DNA of 64,000 nucleotides from Anaspis maculata (taxonomy: Eukaryota > Arthropoda > Insecta > Coleoptera > Scraptiidae), in contig OX421966.1 of the NCBI GenBank assembly GCA_949128115.1, positions 6,696,001 through 6,760,000 on the forward strand, written 5' to 3'. Below, one piece after another: positions 1 through 9,748 of the stretch; within the stretch, counting starts at the first letter, position 1, and each line of letters opens with the position of its first letter. Below the pieces are notes generated by a model. The model saw only the letters and a list, made by a program, of their open reading frames with translations. It searched no databases and was not told the origin of the DNA. The position numbers were made by a program, and so were the translations under genes.

Positions 1-1848
1 TTTCCGGAATCCACTCTGTACTTCTAGTAATGTAGGGTCTATTATTGTTCTTAATCTCTTCTCTAGTATCTGTTCATAAATTTTCATCGGTATGCTTAAT
101 AATGTGATTCCCCTATAGTTCTCGCATTTCTTGTTATCATTTTTTTTGTAAATTGGCACCATCTTTCCTACTTCCCAGTCAGTTGGTATCTTTTCTTCCT
201 TCCATATTTTGTTAAATAATTCCAGCATCAATCTTGTTCCTTCTTCACCTAAATTCTTCATCATTTCTGGTGTAATCTTGTCATGTCCCGGTGCCTTTCC
301 ATTTTTCATCCTTCCCAATGCCTCCTTCAGCTCCTCTTCTGTTATCGCTTCTTCATTTCCATCGTTATCGTCTTCCTTCTCTTCAATTGTTGTTTCTTCA
401 TCTGTATGTCTAATCTGCTGTGTATTTAGTAACTCCTGGAAGTACTCTTTCCATCTTGCCATGATATCATTTTTCTCAATCAATAGTACTCCTTCTTTAT
501 TTTTTATTGTATTCACCTTTGCTCTTTTTCCCGTTCTTAGTGTTTTCAATATCCTGTAGAATAGTTTTTGGTTTTCCTTACTATTTACTTCCATTTTCTC
601 TCCGAACTCTTTCCACGATTTTTCTTTGGCCTCTAATATGATTTTCTTTACTTTATTTCTTTGTTCTTTGTATTTCCCAAATGCTTCTTCTGTTCTTTGT
701 CCCAAGTACTCCTTCCATTTTTTCTTCTTCAGTTTTACTTGTATTTTTATTTCTTCTGTCCACCATGATGTGCATTTCTGTTGATTATTTGTTTTGCATA
801 CTCCGCATGTATCTCTGGCTGCGTCCATTATTATTTGCTTGAATCTCAGCCATGTCTGTTCTGCATTCATCTTTTTTAGTTTTCTTTTCTCAGTTTGGAT
901 TCTGTGGCTAATCAGTTGTTCATATGCTTCTGCTGTCTCTCTCTCTTGTAGTTTGTATGTTCTTAGGGTTTCTTGTTGTACTTTATCTTCTTTCTTGTAT
1001 GTGTCTTTGTGTTGTCCATTAATATTTTTTATCTTTGCTACCACCAGAAAGTGGTCGCTGTCGATCTCCGCTCCTCTTCTCACTCTGACGTCTGTGATAA
1101 GTTTTCTGTTGGTTTTTTCGACCAGAATATAGTCTATTATTGAGTTTTCTTCTTTGTTTGGTGCTTCTCTGGTATATTTATGTATCTGTTTATGTTCATA
1201 GAATGTATTTGCCACTATAAAGTTATGTACCATACAATAATCAATTAGTCTTTCTCCGTTGTTGTTTCTTTTCTTTTCTCCGTGCTTCCCTATTGTTTCT
1301 GCCGTTTCGTTGTCTTTTATTCCAACCCTGCCATTGAAGTCTCCTGCAACGAAAATTATTCCTTTGCTAATTTCCGTCACTCTTTCCAGTTCATCCCAAA
1401 ATGTGTCCTTGATTTCCCTACCATCATCGTCGTTTGGTCCGTAAACTGCTATTATTGTTAATCGATTTTCTCCGTCTAATGATATTTCTACTGTTACTAT
1501 TCTTTCTGACCATGCTTTCCAGTGTGATATATTTCTTGCAATTTTCCTACTGATAATACATCCCACACCTGCTCTTGCTCTTTCATTTTCTGGTACGCCG
1601 CTATATAGTAAAATGTGTCCATTGTCGAGTTCTACTTCGCCTTCTCCTTTCTTCTTTGTCTCCGTAATTACCAATATGTCCAGTCCTTCCTTTTCAAATT
1701 CGTATTCTAAATCCTTTTCTTTGCCATTTACACTTCGTATATTCCATGTAGCCAGTTTCCATTTGCCTCTGTCGCGTTTTTTTATTTCCAGTAATTCATT
1801 CTTCCCCTTTATTAGTTTCTTGTGTTTGTTCCTTGCTAGTGTCGCCAT
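1..1848 (-). CDS. LINE ORF2: APE endonuclease and start of reverse transcriptase (open at left edge)
   Basis: The frame starting at the ATG at 1848 stays open for 616 codons to the window edge. The N-terminal half is an apurinic-type endonuclease: ATWNIRS, VITETK, VYGPN, AGDFNGRVG, DYILV and SDHFLVV motifs occur in the usual order. After a basic linker (about residues 290-470) the reverse transcriptase begins with NGKAPGHDKITPE and NYRGITLLS. The catalytic FADD-type box lies outside the window. The start lies 35 nt after the ORF1 stop and in another frame, so translation probably depends on reinitiation. A stretch CGVCKTNNQQKCTSWW sits between endonuclease and RT. No stop was found when I read the whole frame by codons. 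Its role would be nicking the target and priming reverse transcription. Confidence 0.85.
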   Translation of the reverse strand, partial: MATLARNKHKKLIKGKNELLEIKKRDRGKWKLATWNIRSVNGKEKDLEYEFEKEGLDILVITETKKKGEGEVELDNGHILLYSGVPENERARAGVGCIISRKIARNISHWKAWSERIVTVEISLDGENRLTIIAVYGPNDDDGREIKDTFWDELERVTEISKGIIFVAGDFNGRVGIKDNETAETIGKHGEKKRNNNGERLIDYCMVHNFIVANTFYEHKQIHKYTREAPNKEENSIIDYILVEKTNRKLITDVRVRRGAEIDSDHFLVVAKIKNINGQHKDTYKKEDKVQQETLRTYKLQERETAEAYEQLISHRIQTEKRKLKKMNAEQTWLRFKQIIMDAARDTCGVCKTNNQQKCTSWWTEEIKIQVKLKKKKWKEYLGQRTEEAFGKYKEQRNKVKKIILEAKEKSWKEFGEKMEVNSKENQKLFYRILKTLRTGKRAKVNTIKNKEGVLLIEKNDIMARWKEYFQELLNTQQIRHTDEETTIEEKEDDNDGNEEAITEEELKEALGRMKNGKAPGHDKITPEMMKNLGEEGTRLMLELFNKIWKEEKIPTDWEVGKMVPIYKKNDNKKCENYRGITLLSIPMKIYEQILEKRLRTIIDPTLLEVQSGFRK

Positions 1849-1883
1849 TGTTCGTCCATGTTTGTGTGTTTTGTTTTCTTCTT

Positions 1884-2693
1884 CTACTCCATTGGCTGTT
1901 CCCTTCTCCATTCGTTTTTTGCGACCTCCATCTCAATTTCGTGTTTCTTGTTGTTCCAAATCCATTTTTTCCCATTTATTATCAATTTTTGATATCCGAT
2001 TTTGACAGTGTGACCCATATTTCTTTCTTCTTGTGCCTTTCTCGAAAGTGCTTTCTGTATTTCCATCTCTTGCTTTGTCAAATCATTATTTATGTAAATT
2101 CTCTGATCTTGTAGTTCGCTTAATTTTATTTTGGTTTTCATTATTTCCATTTTCTTGTCAAAGCTTTCTGTTTCACCAATACATATTCTCTCATTTATTT
2201 TGTACGCTTTCACCATGTTGACATCGATTTTTAGATTTTGCTTGATAAATTCCGTCATTTCTCTCGCCACCTGTTGATTGGTTTCTCCACGGATCTTCAA
2301 TCCATTTATACAGATGTTATTCCTCTTTCTGTCCCTTTCCATTTTTTCAAGTTTATATTCCATTAACTCTATTTCCTGCATTTCCTGACTCATGTTCTCT
2401 ATTTTCTCTTTAAGTTCTTTATTTTCTTGTCTGAGCTCCGCTATTTCATCTTTAAATTCTTTATTTTCCCTTCTTATCTCTTTTATTTCTGCCATTATCT
2501 GTTTCAACATTCCTTTCATGTCATCCATTTCGTTATCGCTTTTTTTATGTTCTTTTTCTTTTATCGGTGTTCGTCCGGTCTTTTTGTGTTTTATTCTCTG
2601 TCTCAGTTCTTCTGTATCGTCTTCCCTTTTTCTTTTATTTTCATCCGTTGAATATCCTTCGCTTTCCTCTTGTGTTCTCTTTATTTTATTCAT
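1884..2693 (-). CDS. LINE ORF1: coiled-coil RNA-binding type protein
   Basis: 269 residues, highly charged. Residues about 55-120 are a lysine/glutamate-rich heptad region with strong coiled-coil character. Residues about 122-200 start with RKRNNICINGLK, which resembles the RNN-hydrophobic-GL motif at the start of the RNA-recognition-like domain of L1-type ORF1 proteins. A basic C-terminus (WIWNNKKHEIEMEVAKNEW) follows. No CCHC zinc knuckle is visible. By analogy it would coat LINE RNA. It is intact and lies directly upstream of ORF2. Family assignment rests on layout and the RNN motif only. Confidence 0.7.
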   Translation of the reverse strand: MNKIKRTQEESEGYSTDENKRKREDDTEELRQRIKHKKTGRTPIKEKEHKKSDNEMDDMKGMLKQIMAEIKEIRRENKEFKDEIAELRQENKELKEKIENMSQEMQEIELMEYKLEKMERDRKRNNICINGLKIRGETNQQVAREMTEFIKQNLKIDVNMVKAYKINERICIGETESFDKKMEIMKTKIKLSELQDQRIYINNDLTKQEMEIQKALSRKAQEERNMGHTVKIGYQKLIINGKKWIWNNKKHEIEMEVAKNEWRREQPME

Positions 2694-2985
2694 TAATAAG
2701 GTGAGCGTAAAGAAAAACCGCCCGGGTCTGCCCCTCGGAGGCGATAAGCCTTATCTCGTGTTGTTTACTTGACCAGCTAGTTTCTAAAACAGAGTAAATT
2801 AATTCGTATTTATACCAATTTGATGTTATCCAGATGTCCGCAAATATTTCCCATGTACAATTTCCTTCTATCTTGGCAGGTATTTGTACTTCTTGGGCCT
2901 CTTTATTCTCTTTATTCTCAATTCGCAATGGTTTGTTTTGATCGCGACGGAGCGCATAAATGTGCGTGTTCACGTCGGCGTGTCG

Positions 2986-3081
2986 AAGCAAACTCAATGA
3001 TGTGACAAAAAAAGACAGCTATCCACTGCCTCGGATCGATGACACCTTGAGCACACTGTCCGGATCAAAATGGTTCTCAAC
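2986..3081 (+). pseudogene. Gypsy reverse transcriptase fragment, N-terminal side of the split
   Basis: Frame encodes LNDVTKKDSYPLPRIDDTL and SGSKWFST, the conserved fingers/palm start of Gypsy (Ty3) reverse transcriptase. It stops at TTCTCAAC (3074-3081) and the RT resumes at the second copy of TTCTCAAC (11,395-11,402) with FSTLDLKS. The two pieces belong to one element interrupted by the 8.3-kb transposon between them. On its left the reading breaks near 2,986, where the LINE leader starts. Confidence 0.85.
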
Positions 3082-3416
3082 CATAGACAAGGACAAAAGT
3101 AGAAGAAGGAAGAACCACTGCGCATCCATTTCAGCCGATATCGCATGGGGTCCGCCATAGGGTCCGCCGCGTTTTTAGGTCATAACGGCTTTCCCAAGGC
3201 GGCAATTCAAATGGGGGAGTACGCGCGAGTCAAAACCATAGACAGACGTCAAAGCAGATGACAGTCATAAGACAATTTGTAGGCTATACTTTGTAAATGA
3301 AGCAAATAACTCAAGAATTTCTGCTCACGGCCTTGACTAATCCTCAAAGTCAATACTTCGCTCGATCTCCGACTTCGCATCTCTTAAGTCCTTCGGACAA
3401 TTATAACAATTGTTGC

Positions 3417-3768
3417 TGAACGAATGGAAACAAGGAAAAATGTGCGAACTTACCACTTGTTGATCGAACCAATGCACCAGTGCAGCAGTTCACGAGGCGA
3501 CGATGACTTTTCAGCAACCCGTGTGGGTCGCGGATGATTTGCGACGACTTTTTCGAATTTTATTACACTTTTCGCGGACGGCCGTCGTTTCGCGATTTGA
3601 ACACGGAAAAGCTTGTTCCGACCATTTTTGACAGTACTTTCGCGCTACTCGCAGGACGCCATCATAACCCCAAAATCCCCTTGTTCGCACTTTAGGAGTG
3701 GGAAGGAAAATGTTGGTACTTTAAACACGGCGACTGGCGCGAAATTTAAAAGTTGGCAAGATCAAACA
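3417..3768 (-). repeat. BEL 3' LTR
   Basis: Downstream LTR of the minus-strand BEL element, 352 bp, bounded by TG...CA. It appears identical to the upstream LTR. The stretch just upstream (minus strand, ending at 3769, GGTCGGCGGCA) is only weakly purine-rich and is the only candidate for the polypurine tract. Confidence 0.95.
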
Positions 3769-3951
3769 TGCCGCCGACCAAAAATGCCTATGTCATTTTT
3801 AGCCAATGATCATAAATGTAAAAGGAAATAAAACAAAATGAACAAAAAAACAAGTTCACAAATTTTTTTTGCATGATGTGAATCAATGCATTCACCTCAC
3901 AAACTCGAACAAAAAAACAACAAAAAAGAGCAATAATCAACAGATATTTCT

Positions 3952-5526
3952 CTATTGATTAGGGAGGGGACAGAGTTTCACCAACGGGCGTAACACTTTC
4001 CCATGTAAGGTTTTTAATTCTGCGACACGAGATATTCCATCTCGCCCTGGAAACAATTGAGTAATTCGTCCTAACCGCCAATGTAATGGCGGGACATTAT
4101 CGTCTTTTATTAGTACCAACGTACCCAATGCCACAGATGATTTGGTGACAGTCCACTTTGATTTTTGTTGCAATGTATGGAGATATTCCATATGCCAACG
4201 TTTCCATAAATCTTGCAACATACGCTGTATAAGTTGCCATCTGGACAAACGCGATAATTTTAAATGTGACAAATCAGGGTCTGGTATGGCACTTGGTGGA
4301 GATGCAAACAGAAAATGCCCTGGGGTCAGTGCGGTTGGATCATTTGGATCGCTACTTACAGAGCACAATGGGCGTGAATTTAACACAGCTTCCACCTGAA
4401 CCAACAGGGTATAAAGTTCTTCGTAGGTCATTACTTGATCGCCAACGACGCGAGTCAAGTGAGCTTTCACGGACTTGACGCCAGCCTCCCACAAGCCTCC
4501 AAAATGAGGAGCGGATGGAGGATTGAATGACCATTCAATGTTTTCTGCTTCCGCAGCTTGCCTCATGAAAGTTTGCAGTTGACGGGAAGCCCCGACAAAA
4601 TTTGTTCCACAGTCACTGTACAACTTAGTACAACTCCCTCTTCGAGCGACAAATCGCCGGAGAGCTGCCAAAAAAGCGTCGGTCGTTAGATCAGATGCAA
4701 GTTCCAAGTGGATCGCTTTTGTCGAGAAACACACGAACAAACAGAGATAAGCCTTCAAACGTTTGCTTCCTCTAACTTTCGCCATTGTAATCATAAACGG
4801 TCCAGCGTAATCAACACCAGTTGACTGAAATGGTTTGATTTGTGATATACGACTGGATGGTAATTGACCCATCGTTGGTTCTACACCAACAGGTCGACAA
4901 CGAAAACACCGGTTGCATGATGAAACGACTGATCTGATCGTGCGCTTGGCCGACAAGATCCAAAAATGTTGGATAAGAAGTGCATGCAATGTACGAAGAC
5001 CAGGGTGTAGGTATTTTTTATGAAAATGCTCAATAATCAAAATTGTCAAATGGTGGTTGCTCGGTAAAAGCAACGGGTGCTTGGCTTCAAATTGAAGACT
5101 AGAGTTGGCCAGTCGGCCGCCGATCCTGAGAAACCCGTCTTCATCAAGAAAGGGTGACAACTTTCTGAACGACTTCGAAGGCAGATCACCTCCCCTTAGC
5201 TTGAGAATCTCTTCCGAAAAAGCCGAATCCTGCACGCTCTTTACCAACACCAGTAAAGCCTGATGTAACTCGCCCTTTGTTAGGTGAGAACAATTAATTT
5301 GTTTCCTGCGACATTTCGCTATAAAACGCAGACAATATGCGATAACTCGCTGCAATTTCGTCAAAGATGAAAACCTCTTGATCTGACCCTCGAGCACATT
5401 TAACTCAACAGTTGCAGCGATTGCCACAGGTCTCTGTCTCTGCTCGTCGCCTGTGTTAACCTGCGAAAAATCAATTTTACTCTGAGGCCAGTGATCTGAG
5501 CCCATTGACAACCATGTGGGCCCCTT
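3952..5526 (-). CDS. BEL integrase part of pol, downstream of the in-frame TGA
   Basis: Same frame as the upstream part, separated only by the TGA. It starts with the tail of RNase H, then a zinc-binding H-H-C-C region (HFHKKYLHPG ... CNRCFRC) and the integrase core with D (GVDYAGPF), D (LYSDCGTNF) and E (FGGLWEAGV). The last ~100 residues match the BEL C-terminal DUF5641 type (WKRWHMEYLHTLQQKSKW, then VLIKDDNVPPLHWRLGRI). The stop at 3952 lies 183 bp from the 3' LTR. It is otherwise intact. Without stop-codon readthrough this copy could make gag, protease and RT but no integrase. Confidence 0.95.
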   Translation of the reverse strand, partial: KGPTWLSMGSDHWPQSKIDFSQVNTGDEQRQRPVAIAATVELNVLEGQIKRFSSLTKLQRVIAYCLRFIAKCRRKQINCSHLTKGELHQALLVLVKSVQDSAFSEEILKLRGGDLPSKSFRKLSPFLDEDGFLRIGGRLANSSLQFEAKHPLLLPSNHHLTILIIEHFHKKYLHPGLRTLHALLIQHFWILSAKRTIRSVVSSCNRCFRCRPVGVEPTMGQLPSSRISQIKPFQSTGVDYAGPFMITMAKVRGSKRLKAYLCLFVCFSTKAIHLELASDLTTDAFLAALRRFVARRGSCTKLYSDCGTNFVGASRQLQTFMRQAAEAENIEWSFNPPSAPHFGGLWEAGVKSVKAHLTRVVGDQVMTYEELYTLLVQVEAVLNSRPLCSVSSDPNDPTALTPGHFLFASPPSAIPDPDLSHLKLSRLSRWQLIQRMLQDLWKRWHMEYLHTLQQKSKWTVTKSSVALGTLVLIKDDNVPPLHWRLGRITQLFPGRDGISRVAELKTLHGKVLRPLVKLCPLPNQ

Positions 5527-8500
5527 TCACCAAAGTGGATGTTCAACAAGAGCTGACGGCAAAAGACCACGTGATGCGCAATCAGCTGCATTGTCCTCAG
5601 ACCGTACATGTCTCCAACAATCCGTAGACAATTTATCTTGGATGTAGCTGACTCTATTAGCGACAAATGTCTTCCAACGATAGGAAGGCGAACTCAACCA
5701 AGCAAGCACAATTGTAGAGTCAGTCCAAGCAACAATTTGCTCGAATTTGATTGTCTCAGAATACACTGCCACGAGATAAGAGATCAACTTGGCCAACAGA
5801 TGAGCAGCGCACAACTCGAGCTGCGGCAATGAGCGACGTTTCAAAGGCGCAACCTTGGATTTTGCCAACAACAAATTGACCCGAATGTTTCCAGAACTAT
5901 CTTCAGAGCGCAAGTAAACGACTGCAGCAAAACCAGCCTCCGATGCATCACAAAACCCGTGCAAGGTCAATCTATTGTTCACCACTGAAAGGCTTCGTCC
6001 AATCCTGACACCTTCGATCATGTGGATCTCGTCACAGTAAAGTTTCCATTTTTCCAAAATGTGATCAGAAGGGACGTCATCCCAGTCAAGTCCTGAACAC
6101 CACAAATCTTGAATCAACCTTTTTGCAAAAAACAATAAAGGTGCAAGAAATCCCAAGGGATCAAAAGTTCGAGCAATTGCCGATAAAATTTGTCTTTTTG
6201 TACAAGAACGATCAACGTGACCGATCTTGTAAGTAAATACATCCGAAGAAGGGGACCACTGAAGTCCCAGAATTTTCACCATATTAGTCTCGTCGTCAAA
6301 AGACAAAGTACTTTCCTGAAGTTCAGGCGGTAAATGTTCAATCAATTCCGGCGCATTACTAACCCATTTCCGCAAAATGAATCCACCAGCTGCAAAAATC
6401 TTCATGAGTTGCGATTGCTTCTCAAAAGCCTCAGCAATAGTGTTGGCTCCGGTGACCACATCATCAACATACACTTCCTTTTCCAAAACCTCAGCCGCCA
6501 GCGGAAAAGCCTTGCCTTCATCCTGAGCAAGCTGTTTGATCGTACGGATAGCAAGATATGGAGCAGACGAGACCCCATAAGTGACCGTATTCAGAGTGTA
6601 CTGTTGAATCGGATCTTTCGGTGAAAATCGCCAAAGAATTTTTTGATATTTTCGATGATCTTGAGTGATCAATATCTGCCGATACATCTGCTGTATATCG
6701 GCGACAAGAACAATTTCATGTTGTCTAACACCAAGTAAGACATCAACTACGTTCGGTTGTAATTTTGCACCTGAATACAAAGTGTCATTCAAGCTAAGCC
6801 CATTCTTGGACTTCGTGGAACCATCAAAAACAACCCGAATCTTGGTTGTTGTACTGTCTGGTTTGAGTACACAATGATGAGGAAGAAAATATTCCTCCGA
6901 AGAATTTTCAGAATTGAAATCGCAAAGACTCATATGACCTTGTTTCAAGTAATCATTCATGAATTCAGAATATGCCTTTTTGAGAGAAGGGTCTCGAGCT
7001 AACCGTTTCTCTAACATCAAAAACCTGCGTTCGGCCACAGCTTGCGATTCTTCAAATTCAACAACTTTGTCCTTGATGAAGGGCAAAGAAACCACGTATC
7101 GACCATCACTTCGTGACACAGTTGAGCGGTACAACTCTTCACACTCGATATCTTCAGGAGATTGAGATTTAGAATTAGGAGGCTCCTCAAGTTCCCAAAA
7201 ACTGCGTAGTGCACCGTCCAATGACACGTCAGCAGTTGCACACAACGAATGAGCAACAACCGGAGCAGGAAGCTGAATTTGGCCCATGAGGACCCATCCA
7301 AAAACAGTATTCAAAGCAACAGGTTGTCCAGAACTACCTCGAATTTGACCATTTTTCAATACCAAAGGAAAAACATCAGCTCCCAATAGAACATCAACTT
7401 GTCCCGGTACATTAAATGACGGATCAGCAAGAGAAGCATTGTTCAGATACTCCCAATCTGAAGTATTTATGAACGAACTTGGCATTGAAGAGCATATCTC
7501 TTTCAACACAACGAAATTTACTTTCAAACCCGGCCCCGAACCAGAGCAACTCTTGACTGAACAAACTGCAGAACCGCGCGAAGCAGTTGTCGAATTTCCA
7601 AGTCCAGAAACTGAAATCGAAGCTTTGCTACGGGGTAGCCTTGCACGAATTGAACACTTTTCAGTTATGCAACTAACTTGCGAAGCACTGTCTAACAGTG
7701 CACGAACAATTGTGACTTCACCTGCCTGATTAATCAAACTGATCTGTGCTGTACTCAACAACACCGCTGTGCCGTTTGTCGAAGCACTGAGAGAGACGCC
7801 TCCATCAGTCTTTGGTGGCGTGACCTTGTCCGGAGCAACTTCCTTGGCCGGAGGAGGTGGTTTGGGCTTAGCAGAGTCCGAAAAATGAAGCATTGAGTGA
7901 TGATTGGCGGCACAATGCCGACATGTCGACTTTGAAGTGCATTTCACCATTGAATGCCCAACACTCAAACAGTTGATGCAAAGACCTTTATCTTTTGCAA
8001 GCTGATAGCGTTCTCGCGGAGATTTAGGCACAAAAATTGCACAATCGTAAATTTTGTGAGTGCCGCTGCACAAAACACAACCTTCCGATTTGGCTGTGAC
8101 CAACGATCGAGGTTTTGAAACGTTTGCAGAACGTGAATCACGAACCGGTTTTCCCGACGGAGCAGAAAACTGCAGAGCGTTGGCTCGACCCTCAACGAAT
8201 GCTTTTAACTCGCCAAAAGTTGGAAGATCGACATTACTAACTTCCAATTCAAACGCCGACTTTGTTTTTTCGTCGAGTTTACTAAGCAACAAATTGAAAA
8301 TTGGGAAATCCCATTCATCAACTGAAAATTGTAGCTTTTTTAAAGCTGCCAAATTTTGCGAAAATGTATCCACCACATTTCGCAAAGATTTCGAACAATC
8401 TGGAACTGCAGGGCGCAAATTAACCATTTCCGAGTAATAACAATTAGCGAGCCTTCTGGTATTTTGATACCTTTTATCCAAAGTGTCATAGGCAATTTCA

Positions 8501-9057
8501 TAATTCGCTGCCGTAAGCGATATGGATTTTACCAGAGCGAGCGGTTCACCCTGTAAAGCGGATAGCAAATAATGGAATTTTTCAACATTCGACAATTCCC
8601 GATTAGAATGAATCAGAGTTGAAAACGTATCAACAAAAGTTGGCCAAACCTTCAAATCACCGTCAAATTTTACCAAATCCAGTTTGGGCAACCTTACCCT
8701 ATTTTGCGATGACGACGCTATTACAGGCGCAGATCCCCCAGCCGCTGTAACGACGGGCGCAGGCGGGGGAAATAATTCGCGAAATGTTACTTGTATGCTG
8801 AAATACATATCCGAATAAGTCTTTCTAAAAGCTTCTTCGGACTCAAAATCAGCTTGCTTTGCCTCTGCCAATAATGCAATAATTTGCGAGTGACACTGTT
8901 GAAACTCCTGATCTAAACTTTTCACAGCTTGAAAGCGACATTCGAAAAGCAAACGCAGTGACGAATCTGCACTTGCCTTTTGACCAATTTCGTACGTTTC
9001 TTTTATTTGATTGTAAATCATGTTGCGCAATGCACGAAGTTCCCGAAGTTTAGCCAT
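5527..9057 (-). CDS. BEL gag-protease-RT-RNase H, up to an in-frame TGA
   Basis: 1,176 residues. Residues about 120-300 are the gag-like DUF1759 region (LPKLDLVKFDGDLKVWPTF). Cys/His knuckles lie at about 327-382 (CVLC, CINCLSVGH, CRHC). A retropepsin-like aspartic protease follows with LLDSASQ at 454. The reverse transcriptase spans about 730-900 with FDGSTKS, ADIQQMYRQI and catalytic YVDD at 863-866. RNase H has FCDASEAGF and AWTDSTIVLAWL. The frame ends at a TGA (5527-5529) just after EHPLW, where a tryptophan would continue the conserved pattern. The downstream frame runs on in the same register, so this is one point nonsense change, not a frameshift. The start ATG at 9057 lies 189 bp from the 5' LTR. 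Confidence 0.95.
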   Translation of the reverse strand: MAKLRELRALRNMIYNQIKETYEIGQKASADSSLRLLFECRFQAVKSLDQEFQQCHSQIIALLAEAKQADFESEEAFRKTYSDMYFSIQVTFRELFPPPAPVVTAAGGSAPVIASSSQNRVRLPKLDLVKFDGDLKVWPTFVDTFSTLIHSNRELSNVEKFHYLLSALQGEPLALVKSISLTAANYEIAYDTLDKRYQNTRRLANCYYSEMVNLRPAVPDCSKSLRNVVDTFSQNLAALKKLQFSVDEWDFPIFNLLLSKLDEKTKSAFELEVSNVDLPTFGELKAFVEGRANALQFSAPSGKPVRDSRSANVSKPRSLVTAKSEGCVLCSGTHKIYDCAIFVPKSPRERYQLAKDKGLCINCLSVGHSMVKCTSKSTCRHCAANHHSMLHFSDSAKPKPPPPAKEVAPDKVTPPKTDGGVSLSASTNGTAVLLSTAQISLINQAGEVTIVRALLDSASQVSCITEKCSIRARLPRSKASISVSGLGNSTTASRGSAVCSVKSCSGSGPGLKVNFVVLKEICSSMPSSFINTSDWEYLNNASLADPSFNVPGQVDVLLGADVFPLVLKNGQIRGSSGQPVALNTVFGWVLMGQIQLPAPVVAHSLCATADVSLDGALRSFWELEEPPNSKSQSPEDIECEELYRSTVSRSDGRYVVSLPFIKDKVVEFEESQAVAERRFLMLEKRLARDPSLKKAYSEFMNDYLKQGHMSLCDFNSENSSEEYFLPHHCVLKPDSTTTKIRVVFDGSTKSKNGLSLNDTLYSGAKLQPNVVDVLLGVRQHEIVLVADIQQMYRQILITQDHRKYQKILWRFSPKDPIQQYTLNTVTYGVSSAPYLAIRTIKQLAQDEGKAFPLAAEVLEKEVYVDDVVTGANTIAEAFEKQSQLMKIFAAGGFILRKWVSNAPELIEHLPPELQESTLSFDDETNMVKILGLQWSPSSDVFTYKIGHVDRSCTKRQILSAIARTFDPLGFLAPLLFFAKRLIQDLWCSGLDWDDVPSDHILEKWKLYCDEIHMIEGVRIGRSLSVVNNRLTLHGFCDASEAGFAAVVYLRSEDSSGNIRVNLLLAKSKVAPLKRRSLPQLELCAAHLLAKLISYLVAVYSETIKFEQIVAWTDSTIVLAWLSSPSYRWKTFVANRVSYIQDKLSTDCWRHVRSEDNAADCASRGLLPSALVEHPLW

Positions 9058-9224
9058 GATTCACAACAATGCTATGTGAACGCAAATCTACGAACTACAA
9101 CAAAAGGGGGAACGAAAATGATCATTAACTATATAATGACACGGAAAACTTGTTGAATTCGACCTGCGCAACCAATCGCCAGGTTAAAGGATGAAAACAA
9201 GTAAAACAACAACGAAAGGATCAA

Positions 9225-9242
9225 AATCCGCTTGAAGGACCA
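9225..9242 (-). promoter_or_regulatory. BEL primer binding site
   Basis: Three bases after the 5' LTR on the minus strand comes TGGTCCTTCAAGCGGA, beginning with the TGG expected opposite a tRNA CCA end. A similar TGATCCTTCGTCACCGGA follows the relic BEL LTR near 27.3 kb, which supports the call. The tRNA was not identified. Confidence 0.7.
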
Positions 9243-9245
9243 AAA

Positions 9246-9597
9246 TGAACGAATGGAAACAAGGAAAAATGTGCGAACTTACCACTTGTTGATCGAACCA
9301 ATGCACCAGTGCAGCAGTTCACGAGGCGACGATGACTTTTCAGCAACCCGTGTGGGTCGCGGATGATTTGCGACGACTTTTTCGAATTTTATTACACTTT
9401 TCGCGGACGGCCGTCGTTTCGCGATTTGAACACGGAAAAGCTTGTTCCGACCATTTTTGACAGTACTTTCGCGCTACTCGCAGGACGCCATCATAACCCC
9501 AAAATCCCCTTGTTCGCACTTTAGGAGTGGGAAGGAAAATGTTGGTACTTTAAACACGGCGACTGGCGCGAAATTTAAAAGTTGGCAAGATCAAACA
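9246..9597 (-). repeat. BEL 5' LTR
   Basis: Upstream LTR of the minus-strand BEL element, 352 bp, followed on the right by the 5-bp target duplication GTTGC. It should hold the promoter of the element; no clear TATA box was picked out. Confidence 0.95.
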
Positions 9598-9748
9598 GTT
9601 GCCATAGTCGGATTGTGCTTAAATCGGAGACCGACTGCGAGTATGGGCCATAGACGTATGGGCATAAGGCCCACGATATGTGCTTAATTTGAGCTACAGA
9701 ATAAAATTTCAAGAAAAATATTCAATGTTTTACTTGTGATAAAATAAT

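Larger units (their letters stand above)
1..2985 (-). mobile_element. APE-type non-LTR retrotransposon (LINE), 5' part
   Basis: Minus-strand LINE with its 5' region on the right and its 3' end beyond the left edge. It has a leader (about 2,694-2,985), ORF1 and ORF2. The leader starts about where a Gypsy reverse-transcriptase fragment begins (near 2,986), so I infer the LINE inserted into that Gypsy element. The target duplication cannot be tested because the 3' end is not in the window. Both reading frames are free of breaks over the visible part, so this copy could be young. The clade is not assigned: ORF2 has an RGITLLS motif rather than the RPISLLP seen in Jockey and similar clades. Confidence 0.8.
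3417..9597 (-). mobile_element. BEL/Pao LTR retrotransposon, full length
   Basis: Two 352-bp LTRs bound a minus-strand gag-pol. The element is flanked by the 5-bp duplication GTTGC (3412-3416 and 9598-9602), the usual size for BEL. Read on the minus strand the LTRs begin TGTTTGATC and end CGTTCA. I saw no difference between the two LTRs when reading them side by side, so the insertion is recent. It lies inside the 8.3-kb TIR transposon. The coding region is one 1,702-codon frame apart from a single in-frame TGA. Confidence 0.95.

Noticed and set aside
209..559. Plus-strand open frames over 209-2,772
   Set aside because: They are antisense shadows of the minus-strand LINE, which has clear endonuclease, RT and ORF1 motifs.
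2686..2997. 103-codon minus-strand open frame in the LINE leader
   Set aside because: It overlaps the start of ORF1 in another frame, has no domain and probably lies in the 5' untranslated leader.
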